Source: Corythucha ciliata
Lineage: Eukaryota > Arthropoda > Insecta > Hemiptera > Tingidae
Assembly: GCA_038030265.1 (NCBI GenBank)
Contig: CM075941.1
Coordinates: 17,546,001-17,610,000, forward strand
Reading direction: 5' to 3'
DNA: 64,000 nucleotides
Positions 22,800 to 34,800 of this stretch are shown here, piece after piece. The first letter of the stretch is position 1, and every line of letters begins with the position of its first letter. Position numbers and translations under genes: made by a program. The notes below the pieces were generated by a model. The model made no database searches, was not told the origin of the DNA, and worked only from the letters and a program-made list of their open reading frames with translations.

Positions 22800-24610
22800 A
22801 AAGGTCGAATTTTAATTAAAAAACCGCTGTCACCGCGCTGTAATCTCAAAATTTCTCATGGGACGTTTAGGGGCTTACAAAACAGAGTATAGATCTGCTG
22901 GGGAATTCTGGGGCTAAATGCCCGCAACGGTACTCTGAGGGATTGGATAACGTGCTACTAAGCGGAAAGGGGAATAAGTGGCCCTAAATGCGCATTTTGC
23001 CTACACTTTGCGGGCTTTGTTGGCTCGCGAGTCTTCTTGCCGCGGTTTCTGTGTTCCACATGGCCCCAAGAGCATCATGACCTCATGAAAGGCATATTTT
23101 TTCCGATGCTAGTATACCAATTTAACGCAACAACTTGTGATTAAGTTTAATAATTTCCTTATTTCACGATTTGGATGTATAAACGTAGTTGAAAACCGTG
23201 AAAGAAGAATCAACAGGTTCCTTGTGCAAATCTTGAGGTTTTTGTTCATTTGTTGTCGGTTTCCTACAGACATTTTGAAAAACATTTATATTTTTACTTC
23301 CATTTTCCAAGGAGGTGCTGCAACCTGGCGGCCACTTTGAAAATTACTTCACAGCGGAGTTCTGTGTAGGCCAAATTCATAAACGTCAGTCAAACCAACA
23401 AACTTAGAGCCTCAACTTATAAATGTATGGTGATTTTGGAATCAAAAGACTTCACTTTAGGGCTCAGCCTTATAGGTGATAGCTTTTCTTAACACAAAAT
23501 TTCTGTTGAAATCGAGCCACAAACGGCCAAAAATAATGGAATCACTGTGCGAACTCCTTCGATGGCTAGTTTGGTAGAAAATCCTTCTTTATTTTGAGAT
23601 TACCCCAGTCGAAAATCCCGGTTATTCATGGTTTCGTCTAATTTTTTAAATTTTGTACATTTTTACCGATCCACCAGGGTGATTTTGGCAATTTTTTAGT
23701 CATTATTTCGAAGTGTTCCGATTATTATAGAGCCTCTGGTCCATTGGCCAATGGCTCATAATAATTGACAGAGGGTGATGGACACCTGAAAAATGAACCT
23801 GGACATCCCCGGACGCTTAAAAAGTAGAACATGACGGGAAAAGTAGGACGTCTGGTCACCCTTGTTTTTAGCAATTTTTCAAAGTGGTTCGATTTGCGTC
23901 GTACACAATGAATGAGCTGTCCTTCAGGACGTGCTGAGTTGAAAAGTGAAGGCAGTTTTGGCTTGAACGCCCCAGAAGATACGTCTGAGAGCTTCTGTCC
24001 TCAAAGAGGCCAAAAATTAGCGTTTCGCGAACTGATCGTTGAGTTTGCCGAAATTCCCAACTCTACGGTGAATGCGGCGAGGGCCACTTGCGTCGTGGGT
24101 CGAGGCTTTTCCTTGGACATCCAAGGCTGATGATCACGACATTAAGACCCAGATATGCTATTTCACTTTTAAAAAGAAAAGTTTTTACTTCTACCTGCTG
24201 AATAAACCGACCGGCTCAGTGAACTGTCTCTCAACAATGATTATGCTTATGGCTGCAGACAGCTCAAATAATTCGTCATTTTGGAGACGAAATCGTTGAG
24301 CCTTGAACGTACCTGTTCAACTTGATTCTTCGTGCGGGGGGTGGTGCCAAGTGTCTCAAAATCACCCAAATAATCTCGGTTCCAATGAAAGATAGTACGC
24401 AGGTCTGTCAGATTTCCGGCCAATCACAATATCTTGCGTTTTTCTAAAGATCTTCGAAGGCCTCCTGAATAAGCAGATGTCGAATTTCCTTGAAAAGGTT
24501 GAAGTATCTGTGATGCGCAGTATGGTTTTCGACGTGGCAGATCAACCTTACACGCCACGCTTGAATTACTGTGTCACGCCTCCAGCAGTGGGCTGAAAAG
24601 AAGGAAAAGG
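22800..24610. other. Intergenic stretch, no gene recognised
   Basis: No array of the 30-bp families is clear. An open frame at 23912-24130 (72 codons, +) has balanced composition but no recognised motif and no paired exons. It is left uncalled. A short palindrome lies near 23727-23775 (TATTATAGAGCC with GGCTCATAATA). Confidence 0.4.
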
Positions 24611-24615
24611 TTTAG

Positions 24616-24720
24616 TCAGGGCCGGATCTTAGGAGGGGGACTACCAGGGCTATAGCCCTGGACGGCAAATTTAGAGGGGCGGCTTAAGAAATCTTTTTAG
24701 GGGAGGGGTGGAGGATATGA
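24616..24720 (+). mobile_element. Solo end of a hAT-like element related to 60516-61039
   Basis: CAGGGCCGGATCTTAGGAGG, then a run containing ACTACCAGGGCTATAGCCCT and CAAATTTAGAGGGG, matches the complement of the right end of the element at 60516-61039. That end reads CAGGGTCGGATCATGG, then ACTACCGGGGCTGTAGCCCT. The partner end is not found nearby, so this is a fragment. Confidence 0.6.
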
Positions 24721-24849
24721 CGAATTGAAACAGGAGAGATGAAAAGAGAAAGCAAATAAATGTTCTCTCTCTCTCTCTTCTTTCCCCTCATTTCATACTA
24801 CTCATACGAAGCCGCAGTAGCCTCATAGTGAATTATGCAATAGCAGGAT

Positions 24850-25440
24850 CAGTGGCGGACCTCCACGCTCTATCTATCGGGGCCCGGAGCGGAAATCTCC
24901 ACGAGGCCCCTTATCGTCCTTTGTTTGCCCAAATTGCCGAATTCAAGGACTTGGTTCTTCCAAAAAATAAAATTTCGTGGTTTGGCACTTTTTAAGGATC
25001 AATTTCGCTAATTTGGCGCTTCCAAACAATTTTATGCCTGTAGCTCTTTCAACCCCAAATATGGCCGTTTACTTGATCGCTTAATGACCACTTTTTCTCA
25101 ATTTTAGCAGCGAAATAGAACTTTTCCCTAATTTTAGCCGTGAGTCAACGTGTTTCTATTTCAATTTTAGCGGATAGTTGACGCTTTTTCTCAATCTTAG
25201 CCGCGAATCAGCGATTTTTCCAGCCTTTAAATATGAATTAACTTTTCTCAACTTTAATCGCGGGTTTGCCGGAACTTCACGCCAGTGTTTTTTTCTCAAT
25301 GTTGGCCAGAACGTTTGGATCAGAAACCACGAATTGACACATTTTCTCAATTCTATCTACGAATGAGCGCTTTTTCTGAATTTTAGCCGGGAATATTAGA
25401 GTTTATCCAAACGTTTAGCCGAGTAATAGCCCACAGAACA
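24850..25440 (+). mobile_element. Candidate hAT-like element end carrying F2 and F1 arrays
   Basis: The motif CAGTGGCGGACCTCCACG at 24850 has the CAGTG(G/C)CGG start seen at other hAT-like ends in the window. It leads into a GGGGCCC-rich segment, then F2 units (24945-25030) and F1 units in the - orientation (25070-25420). This is the same order as in the element at 26661-28454. The right end was not identified, so the boundary at 25440 is approximate. Confidence 0.4.
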
Positions 25441-25689
25441 GCGAAAAATGAGCGTGGCTTCTTAATTTCAGACGTAGACTTACCCGTAAGCTTGCTCAGA
25501 GAAAAGAACTGCGCACATGGGCCTCGATAGGCTATTGCCGACAACCCCTTATGGGGGCATTTTTGGCTGAGGTTGGTTAAAAAGGACCTAAAGCCCTCGG
25601 CGGGTTATAGGCAAAAATGGCCAAAAATTTAAAATTGGAAGGAATCGCCTCGTATTATTAATAGTTTCTAGTTAGTATTATTAATAGTG

Positions 25690-25900
25690 TAGGATGATCA
25701 CAAAATTTTCAAGATTCTGGGATAAATTGTCACGAATTTGCTGGTTTGACAAGCCACGCAATCAATTTGGGGGTTCTGGGGTAGTGGCGGAGGTGGGTGT
25801 ACAGCTATTGCGAAATTAAAGTTCCAATGAAACATTAACACAGCCATGGCACTGGAATTTTCGGGCTTCAATTGCTGTGACATTGCTATTTTTCAACGGG
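25690..25900 (+). repeat. Short F3 array (+ orientation)
   Basis: A few diverged F3 units are seen at about 25700-25890, with CGAAATTAAAGTTCC-like and AATTTTCGGGCTTCAATT-like segments. Confidence 0.45.
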
Positions 25901-26899
25901 TGATACGTGGTTTTGTACAATGGAAAAGGAGCGTTTCAGGGCTGAGGAACCGTTCAGGGCGTCGCTTCATCAGATCAGCCCTAAGCTTCTGAGATTTTTT
26001 AACCCCCAACATCAGTTACATTAGGAGCATTCCTGCTGAGTTTCTAGAGGGGATCATTGACATTCCGCGTGCAGGGGCGTAGGTAGGCATTCGTCCTGAA
26101 GGATAGGAATCGGATTAAAATATCGGCACGTCGGGGGGGAGGGGATTTCACATTTTAGCCATCATTCCATGATAGTACATTCTTCCCGCCCAGTAGGGCG
26201 CGATGCGTACAGGGTACACATGCGATGGTGTACAGGGTACACCCTTGAAACTACTGGACGTCTTGCTGGTCTGCGTTCATCGTAGACTTGCCCCCGATCC
26301 AGACATTCGAGAATTTGATTTTCGATGAATGCTCCCCCGTTTTGGAATGAGTAGAGGCTTGTCCGCTGTAGTCTCAATAAGTCCTCCCTGATGCAGATTG
26401 ACAAAATCGCTAATATAATGCAAAACGCTCACTTTTAACCAAGTTAAGACGCTGGTAGCCATTCAGTGAAGTTGAGGGAAACCGGATATACATACATTGG
26501 TCGAATGAGAATTCTCTACGGGACTCACGTGATCGGCTCACAACGAAATATTCAGAGAAAACGGCCCTAAAAATCACTCAGTCAGATTAGGGGCGATTTT
26601 GGAGGAAATGACCAAAATTTCGAAATGGACGGATCCACGCATCGTGGGGTTTCTTGACACCAGTGCCGCCTTTACTAAAGTTGGGGCCCAGGGCCCCGGA
26701 CAACATTTAAGCCCCCTCCGTGGTGGGGGGAGGGCACCTACTTGCCACACCTTTTTCCACTATTTGCCGGGAACCATACGGGTTGCCTCACGAGAGGGAC
26801 AGGGGTGAGCATTTGCCCTCGCCGTGACCCAAAATTGCAGCCGTAAGAGGGGCAGCTGCCCACCACTAGACAATACTACAAAAAATTACAAATCTTACA

Positions 26900-27490
26900 G
26901 TGTCACCACCGATTTCGTGGGGTTCCCTAAACATTTTTCGAAAAATGTGTCTTTCAAATACTACCAAGCAACAAATTTATCTGATTTCGCTCTCTAAAAT
27001 CTTTCATATTTATCTCGCCAAAACGACATTTTCGTGGGTGAGCACGAAGAATAATTTTGCTCACTAAGAAAAAAAAAACACGATTTCTCCAATTTGAGTA
27101 GCTGATAAACCAATTTCACAAGGTGGTGTGAAAGAGATCAATCTCACGGATTTTGCGCAGTATAAACCAATTTTTGCAGGTCTGGTTCACTAAAAAAAAC
27201 ATAGATTTGCTGATTTCGCCCACTACATAAAAACCATTTCGCGGATTTTGTTACCTAAAAACCTATTTTCTGGGTTCTGGATCAAGGAAACCCCAAATTT
27301 GCGGCTGTTTTAACGATGAAAACCAGATTTTGCAACTTTTTGTTGTTGAAAACCCAATTTTGTGGGTTTTGGGTGTGCTGAAAACCCAATATTGTGGGGT
27401 TGTCTAATTGAAATGTTCCATTTCACAGACAGAAATAACTATTTTTTAAAATTCAAATGCCCCTAAAAAGCCAAAGTTCCGTTAAAATCT
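26900..27490 (+). repeat. F2 array (+ orientation) inside the nested element
   Basis: Units such as ACCGATTTCGTGGGGTTCCC, CCAATTTTGTGGGTTTTGGG and CATTTCGCGGATTTTGTTAC with ACTAAAAAA spacers recur at roughly 30-bp intervals, most regularly between 27230 and 27400. Confidence 0.7.
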
Positions 27491-28019
27491 CAATTTCGTG
27501 CGAGCCGTTTGAGAACCGGACAACAGGCGACCTTCTCAGAAAAGCTGCGCTTTCCTATAAGAACATGAACTGGTCTACGCGCTTGTTGACGACTATAAAC
27601 TTGGTGGTTTACGCAGGCCTGCAAGTTTTCGAATCCTGACAATGAGCCATTCGTCTCTACGACAGAAGAATCTAGAGCAGAGGACTAAATTACCGCAGTT
27701 TCTCCCAGGATACGAAAATTTCAAGTTTAGATCAGAAAATACCACTTTTGGGGGGATAAGTTGTCAGTTATTGGGCGGAAAAGAAAAATGCAACAACGGC
27801 AGTTTTCCATAAGAGATGTTAGTTTAACGGTAAACGACTATTTTTATCTGTGCTAAATCAGTTTCTGGGGTTGAATTAAACGATTTCCCACGACGAGTTC
27901 TGAGTTGATGAACTACCTACCGAGTTTTCATTCCGGGGATTCATCCCAGAGTAGTCATTGAGATGCATCTAACTTGTGCTCACGGGAAGCCTTACACCTC
28001 TAGATCAAAGGCTGGCTAC

Positions 28020-28350
28020 GCCATTGCCGTGAACTAGCGATTTTTCCGATTTTATTAGCCAAGAATTTTTTCTCAATTTTATTCGCGAATTGGCATTTTC
28101 TCATTTATCTGTGAATCAGAGCTTTTTCTCAATTAGCGCATTTCACACATTTTAGTCGACAATACACCTAGGGGTTTTCTTGATTTTAGGCCCGAATTAG
28201 CAATTTCCTTCACTTTGGACGTGAATTATCATTTTATCTCAGTCACTGAAAACCGTGAATTTTGTCGACGTTGGCTGTGAATGAGCGCTTTTTTTCATTT
28301 TAGCCGTGAATTCGCAATTTACCTCGTTTTTAGTCGTGAAGTAGCCCTCA
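28020..28350 (-). repeat. F1 array (- orientation) inside the nested element
   Basis: Units of the TCTCAATTTTATTCGCGAAT type recur near 28075, 28130, 28185, 28245 and 28300. They end shortly before the GC-rich right end of the nested element. Confidence 0.7.
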
Positions 28351-28504
28351 GAAACAAAAAGAAGCCTTAGCAAACAATCTGAAGAATCCGGGGCTCCCCT
28401 TGACGCGGGACCCCGGGCCCAGTCCCGTCGGGCCCCCACCTAAAGACGGCACTGCTCACACACAGAACCCGATAATTCAGCGTATTTTCAATCAGAAGAG
28501 GCAA

Positions 28505-28868
28505 TGAAGATAATTTAAATGATTTTTTTGAGTCAAAACATTCATTTTATTGCACTTTTGCCGGTTTTCGGGGTGTGCGCCCCATCCTGCTATTCTGGAT
28601 TCCTGGCGAGACAAATCTTTCAGTCAAATGTCAACACAAAAATCCTGAGAACGGACGGACGCACATAGAAACTTCGAGAAGAATTGAGAAACCAGTTTCC
28701 ATGACCATACGTCCGTCCTCAGGATTTTTGGGAATTTCGTGTTGACATTGAGTTAGAGAGATTTGTTTCTGCAGGGATGCCTTGATAATGGGGCGCATAC
28801 CCCGAAACTAGTCGGCAAAAGTGCAATAAAATGAATATTTTTACACAAAAAAATCATTTAATTATCTA
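28505..28868. repeat. Internal palindrome of the outer hAT-like element
   Basis: The arm 28505-28665 pairs with 28700-28868. Both carry AATGATTTTTTT..AGTCAAAA-type sequence, TTGCACTTTTGCCG, CGGGGTGTGCGCCCC/GGGGCGCATACCCCG and ACGGACGGACG/CGTCCGTCC. A single copy of the arm occurs at 39230-39400, and a fragment occurs near 41690-41760. Confidence 0.75.
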
Positions 28869-29640
28869 AAGTTTCCTTCAACTTTCATTAAATAATAAAA
28901 ACTAGCCGTTGAAGATATTGCCACAGTTACAGTGTTACAGGCCACTTTCGCCCGCTTACAGAAGCTGAACCAATTTTCCTGCACATGATGATCACGCAAT
29001 CCACAGGCCTGAAGTCCAAGGAAGCTCCGCGGTACACGCGGACTTCGCCGGGCCGCTTGGAGTCGAGAAAATCTGCCTATAACTGCTACGCGAAACGCCC
29101 CTTTTTTGACATTTATAATATATGAGTTGCTTGTGGCCTAATACCGATTTAGAATTCTTTGAACATTTCCACCTTCAGCAAATATACTCTCAAACGGCGT
29201 GAGCACTGTAACTGTGTGTGGTTTAAGCGTCCTCTATTTTTTTTACATATCGTTTCCGCAATAAATGACTCTTCGGAGAGAAGTACTAGTACTTTTCGAT
29301 AACTCGATATAACTGTCAGCAAATATTCTTTAGATCAGTGCGAGAAGTAACTGTGTACAATTTCAGCGTCCTCGGATCATTTTTGTGCCGATTCCGCAAG
29401 TATTACGTGTTGTTTTCAGCAAATTATAGATCCTCCCTAGTCTGACGATAGGAGAGTAGAAAGGAAATGCACTTGAGCGCTGACACTCAAACACTTTGAA
29501 ACACTTTACAAATAAACGCACCCAAACACTGATGAATTTTAGTGGTCGGGAAGAATGAAGAAATTTAAAACTTGCAGCTCAGTGGCGGGGGGGGGGGTCT
29601 ATCCCCCATATCCACCCGTACCTACGCCCCTGTCCGCGTG

Positions 29641-30220
29641 AAGGAAGCGTGTTGTCAAAAAATGTGCTCTTTCAAGGTTAAAGTACTACTCACTCGAGGG
29701 ACCGAAAGCCAAGATTCTAACGCAAAAATGTCAGATTTCTGGCCGATAAGTCAACTTCAGAGGCAAAATCAAGAAGTGAGCAAATTCAGTTTCCAAACAG
29801 ATTGATTCACTTTAGGGGATTAGCGGTGAATTGCTGCCGATTCTGCCAGTTTTCGCGGAAGTTAGCCGAACCTCTGGCGTAGTTGCCTTTGAGCTCGTCG
29901 GGCTTAAATTGATAATTCTCTGCATGACTGACCTATGCTTTTCTGGGAAGATGAGAACCGATTCTCCCTTCTTTCCTCTTTGCCTTGGCAACCCTTTCTT
30001 CCATTTTTTTATTACTTCCATGTTATTTATCACCTTCTAAATCACGAAACAAGGACCGTCCGGGTTTAAAATAGACGTTCTAGCTGAACCAAACAGGTTC
30101 TTAGAGCTGAAGGTTTTCAGCTTGAATAGTTTGTTTCAGGGGTGTAATATTATCTTTCCATCCCAGTTTATCGCAGTTTCCATTATGAGATTGCCGCGTT
30201 TCGGAGGATTTCCTGACAAA
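29641..30220. other. Stretch between transposon copies, no gene recognised
   Basis: Open frames at 29572-29805 and 30122-30391 on the + strand overlap repeat or palindrome sequence and show no known domain. Nothing else is supported. Confidence 0.4.
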
Positions 30221-30755
30221 GATTACGTGCGACGAAGAATTTTTTTAGATTTAGGGATATGGAAATGTTGGTGTTTGAGGAACGAAGACTGTGTGATTGA
30301 TGATTCAGGGATTGCGTGTGGAGGACCACACGATACTTCCATGTTCCCGTTTTTGGCGTTCATCAATAATGCATACAAAATAAATAAATAAACAAGAAAA
30401 CTTCCATGGCCGTATCAATTTTTTCAGTGCTCCGACCCCTCCGATTTCATGCTGGTTAAAGGGTAACATGGGCGCGTTAGTCGACAAATGCGAAATAAAA
30501 CTCGAGCGCCCATGTTACCCTTTAACCAGCATGAAATTGGAGGGGTAGGAGCACTGAAAAAATTGATACGGCTATGGAAGTTTTCTTTTTTTTTTTTTTT
30601 TGTATGCATTATTGATGAACGCCAAAAACGGGAACACGGAAGTATCGTGTGGTCCTCTACACAGTCCCTGAATCATCAATCACGCAGTCTTCATTCCTCA
30701 AACAACAAAATTTCCATAACCCTAAATCCAAATAAATTCTTCGTCGCACATAATC
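30221..30755. repeat. Large inverted repeat (~250-bp arms, 28-bp spacer)
   Basis: Arm 30221-30477 pairs with arm 30506-30755 at about 90% identity by eye. Paired landmarks include GATTACGTGCGACGAAGAAT with its complement at 30736-30755, and CATGCTGGTTAAAGGGTAAC with GTTACCCTTTAACCAGCATG. The right arm has a T-run of ~18 where the left has AAATAAATAAATAAAC. The right arm continues into a direct repeat (30681-31157). Confidence 0.85.
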
Positions 30756-31157
30756 AATAATCAACCCTCAGCCCACATCGACTAATCTTCAATTACCGAC
30801 CCTTATCCATCAACGACTATAACCATCAATCGTCTCTCAATTTTTAATCCTCCTTCAATCATTCGTCTTCGTTCTTTCATCCAAAAATCACACACACAAA
30901 AAATTAGAAAATAGTCCAAAGTAAGTCACAATGAGTATACTTGGGTCGAAAAAGGGCGATTTTAGTACCTTCGACAATTTTAGAACAACAATTTCGATAG
31001 GCTGTAGCCCGTTCCATATTCGTCGTGGAAAACTACTTTACATTCAAAAGTTGTAGGAAATTTAATGCTCAACAAGTTTTGTGAGTGACGATTTTCCTCG
31101 AAAGTAACTCATTTTTGGGTTACTTGGAAGAAACTAAAAGAAGTGCCAAAACATTTA
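30681..31157 (+). repeat. Direct repeat, copy A (~470 bp)
   Basis: This segment runs from GCAGTCTTCATTCCTCAAAC through CATCGACTAATCTTC and GGCTGTAGCCCGTTCCATA to GAAGAAACTAAAAGAAGTGC. It aligns collinearly with 31404-31850 with scattered substitutions and small indels. Its first ~75 bp also form the outer part of the palindrome arm. Confidence 0.85.
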
Positions 31158-31230
31158 GGTTTTTGGGCTGCCAAAAATTTACCTCTGAAGAGGTAGCATT
31201 TTCGGAGTTATTTTCTTCTCGAACACTTCT

Positions 31231-31371
31231 GGGGGTTGTAATAGAAAAGTCAAACACGTGTGAGACGAGATGAGAATGAATTTTGACAGCCATATGTGCA
31301 TAAATTTTAGATGTCATTAAGTCAATCTCATCTCGTCTCACATGTGTTTCATTTTTCTATTACAACCTCCC
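31231..31371. repeat. Inverted repeat, ~45-bp arms
   Basis: Arm 31231-31274 (GGGGGTTGTAATAGAAAAGT, then CAAACACGTGTGAGACGAGA) pairs with 31326-31371 with a 51-bp spacer. It lies between the two direct-repeat copies. Confidence 0.8.
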
Positions 31372-31403
31372 TGACCTATAAATACAAGATGACAAAAAAT
31401 CCC

Positions 31404-31850
31404 GCAGTCTTCATTCCTCAAACACCGAAATTTTCATAACTTTAAATCCAAAATTCTGCATCGCACGTAATCAATAATCATCCCTCAGTCCACATCGACT
31501 AATCTTCAGTTACCGACCCTTATCCATCAACGATTATAACCATCTATCGTCACTCAATTTTCAATCCTCCTTCAATTGTTTGTCTTCGTTCTTTCATACC
31601 AGAAAATCAAAAAATAGAAAACAGTCCAAACTGCAATACTTAGTCGAAAACCGGCGATTTTAGGACCTTTGGCCATTTTGGAATAAAAATTTTGAAAGGC
31701 TGTAGCCCGTTCCATACTCATCGTGGAAAACTACTTTAAATACAAAATTTGTTGGAAATTTATCGCTCAACAAGTTTTGTGAGTGAAGATTTTCCTCGAA
31801 AGTAACTCATTTTCGGGAAATTTAGAAGAAACTAAAAGAAGTGCTAAAAA
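31404..31850 (+). repeat. Direct repeat, copy B
   Basis: This is the second copy of the 470-bp unit at 30681-31157, with the same landmarks in the same order (GCAGTCTTCATTCCTCAAAC to GAAACTAAAAGAAGTGCTAA). It lacks the palindrome partner arm. Confidence 0.85.
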
Positions 31851-31859
31851 ATTTCGGTT

Positions 31860-34800
31860 AGAATTTTTTTTTCTCGAGCACTTGTGACCTACACATACAT
31901 AGGGAACATATATGTGAAAGGGATTTGTTGTAGCCAATTCGCATGGAAATTGAACGAGAAATCTTAACAAAATAGTTACAAAATTCCAGGACCAATTGTT
32001 TCGAAGTTAATACCGAAAATATTATTCCGCTACGAGGAAAACATGCTTGGGAAACGATTTACCTTCAAAACAATGGTCATATTCCCGTTTTTCACGCCAA
32101 GAAACATCCAGATTTAGATTTATATGTAATTCTGTGGCAAATAATTTTTGACGTAGTCACGCCAAATCCTTCTCCTCCCACAATTTTCTCTTAATCTCAT
32201 TTTTTTTCGGGTACAAATATTTGCAATTAAGATACAAAGGGGCTCTAGAGGCGCTTTTTTGCAATTACGACCGTCACTTTTTGCTACTGGTCCTTTTGCG
32301 CTAAAAACGACGATTTTGGCCCACAAAAAAAGTTTCATTTTTCGATTAATTCGCAAGGAAATTTCACGAGGATTCCGAAAAAAATATCAAAAAAATTCTG
32401 GAATCACTTGTTCTGAAGTGAAGATAATTTTTTCTCAAAACAAAGGCCAGATTTGTGCTTCTCATACCAAGAAATAGCCATGTTTCCATTTTCATGCAAT
32501 GTATCGGGAAAAAAAGCGACAGACCGACGGCATGCCGAAAACCACTTTTTTCACCTTTTCTGAGGTTGTACATTATTAATGTAATGTAAGCTCGGACTCG
32601 ATTTTTTTCACGAACACCACACTTCCATTCCCATAGGAAACATGGAAGTAAAATGGTCATTTTTGCAGCGAAAAATTTGTTTATAGAGCAGAATTTCAGT
32701 GTTTGTGGTTTTTGAGGGGATCATGTCCACTTCTTTTGACTAAAACAACCCCGCCTCCCCTTCAGGCATTTTCCACGGTTGGCGGTCTATGCCTATAACC
32801 CTAGAATTCATGGAAGAGATTTGACTCGAACCACACGGGAACCTCGATAGGCAAAAACGCTTTAATGAGCTCAAATGGCTACAAAATGTAGCCATTCAAT
32901 TTCGTTTTAAATGGTACAGGAAGTTTTTTGAGCATGATTAGTAGGTTGTTAAACAATAAACGTCACTGGATGGTCCGCCGCTACCCCTCCCTCACCATCC
33001 AGAAACTCCTTTAGTTTTACAGTCGAACCTGGTTGTTGGGAACTTGGAGTTACTATCCACCACCAAAATGGTCATTCCCTTAGTGCTAGAATTCATGTAG
33101 GAAACCGTCACTTTGCCATAATAAAACTGATAATGAGTATAGTAAGATATTAAGTATAAAAAATAAAAAGAGTCAAAGTTTCCTTCGGGGAAAACAGCCT
33201 CGCAGACTTACGTGACACGCCTTCTTCACATTTTAGGCCCTGGCCTCATTACTGTAAAGACGGGGCTACATTCTCCCTCTGTCTATAATTCTCCGCCCTT
33301 GCCCCCCTGTCAAAAATGATTTCTTATATCACGAATCATCCCGAAAGCAACTTGACTGCGACCCTCTAATTTACTCCCCCACCCTCCCGGACTAACCACC
33401 CCCACCCAGGGAGGGCAAAAAAATGGGAATGGCGCCAATATATAGGTGAGCCTGAATGATTAGGCGAATCTTTTTTGGTTAATCGTGAACGCGTTACTTC
33501 GCGCAAAATTACGAAATCATATTCCAACCAGGGGAGTAGAGTAGTACTCCCCGTTCTGTAAAATAACTGTTCCCGTTTTTCCTAACGTCGTCACAATGTA
33601 TTAATAGAGGTGTTTGACGTAGGATATTCCAAGCTTGTAAAAACTTGTTGACTAAACAGAGAGATTCGCGAATGAAACCGCCCACTTGGCTTTTTTTGCG
33701 AGTGTTTTAGTAAAGTCGGTTGCATTTAATTCAAATGTTGGGTGGTGTGAGAGTGTTTGCAGCGGGGATAAAAACCATGCAAAAAAGGGCTCTTTCTTCG
33801 TTTCAAATAAAATCAAACTTGAACAGAACGCGATTTGGAGGCCAAACTGTACTATTAATAGGAGTGGATAAGATGTAGTCGATCTGCCAAAACATCACTC
33901 TTGAAATTCGTACGATGCGCGTTGTATATTGAACTAGCGGTCTTAATTTGACCCATTGTGGCTCTCTTTGCTCTTTTTCCATTTTTTTGAACGCTTAACT
34001 CATCCCTTGTTGTTCCTCTTTCACTCCCGCACCACCACCCCAAAATTTTCACACAAGTAACTCAGTTTATAAGAATTAAAGCTTCGCTAATGACGTCATA
34101 AATGTAAAAAAAAAAGACAGATTCACTCCTAGTTTTGCAACATAACAAACGACTGGCTATTTGGGCCTCCGAAAAAAAAGACCTTGAAACCTATTTTTGT
34201 TTAGAGCGACCAGGTGACCTCAAAAACCAATAAACGAATCTTTTTGTTCAACATTTTTTTAAAAAGAAATTTAACGTAAATTTGAACGATTTGGGAAGTT
34301 GGGAATCGGTGCCAAACATCGATCGATGAATGAAGAGGCGAAGAAAATGCGGCGAGCGGCACTCGTTTTTTTATCTTCGTCTTTAAACTTTTATTGGACT
34401 TCTGTTGAAAACACATGCCAGGGATATTCAATGGTTGGTTGTGAAGGGTTGGGAGGGGAGGGGTGGAGAGAAATCTCTTTTTCGATAGAGGAACACCGGT
34501 ATTTTCACTTAAAAAGATCGGAATCATTTAGAACGAGGTAAACAGCTTGCGAGACTATTTGTTTTCTTACTTTGGGAGAATAGTGTTTGTGTACGTGACG
34601 GGTGCTTCTCCCAGATAATCGAGAGAGTCTGGCAAGTTAAATTGGTTTTCTTTTCATTTTAAGAGTGCGAGGAACTTTGTTCGTATGTGAGGGGGGGGGG
34701 AGATATTCTTCAGTCTTAGATTCTATTTCTCAGGGACCATCATGAGATAAATTAATTACCTCCCCCCTATTCCCTATCCCTATTCGCACATTAGGATGAT

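Larger units (their letters stand above)
26661..28454. mobile_element. Nested hAT-like insertion carrying F2 and F1 arrays
   Basis: The ends are CAGTGCCGCCTTTACTAAAG on the left and the complement CAGTGCCGTCTTTAGGTGGG on the right. Both lead into GGGGCCC-rich subterminal sequence. The flanks CTTGACAC (26653-26660) and CTCACAC (28455-28461) are decayed copies of CTCGACAC, which is the uninterrupted sequence at the matching place in the copy at 38865-39992. The interior contains an F2 array (about 26900-27490) and an F1 array in the - orientation (about 28020-28350). No transposase is seen. Confidence 0.8.
26072..29632 (-). mobile_element. hAT-like DNA element with identical 8-bp target duplication, interrupted by a nested insertion
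   Basis: The left end reads CAGGGGCGTAGGTAGG and the right end reads CCGTACCTACGCCCCTG, giving inverted ends CAGGGGCGTAGGTA. The flanks are both TCCGCGTG (26064-26071 and 29633-29640), an identical 8-bp duplication typical of the hAT superfamily. Read on the - strand, its outer parts match the copy at 38865-39992 collinearly. The inner stretch 26661-28454 is a later insertion. No transposase gene was recognised, so the element is non-autonomous. Without the insertion it would be about 1.76 kb. It also has a 0.4-kb internal palindrome at 28505-28868 that the other copy lacks. Confidence 0.85.

Noticed and set aside
23912..24299. Pair of overlapping open frames as a novel gene
   Set aside because: Composition is plausible, but there is no start context, splice structure or recognised homology to support it.
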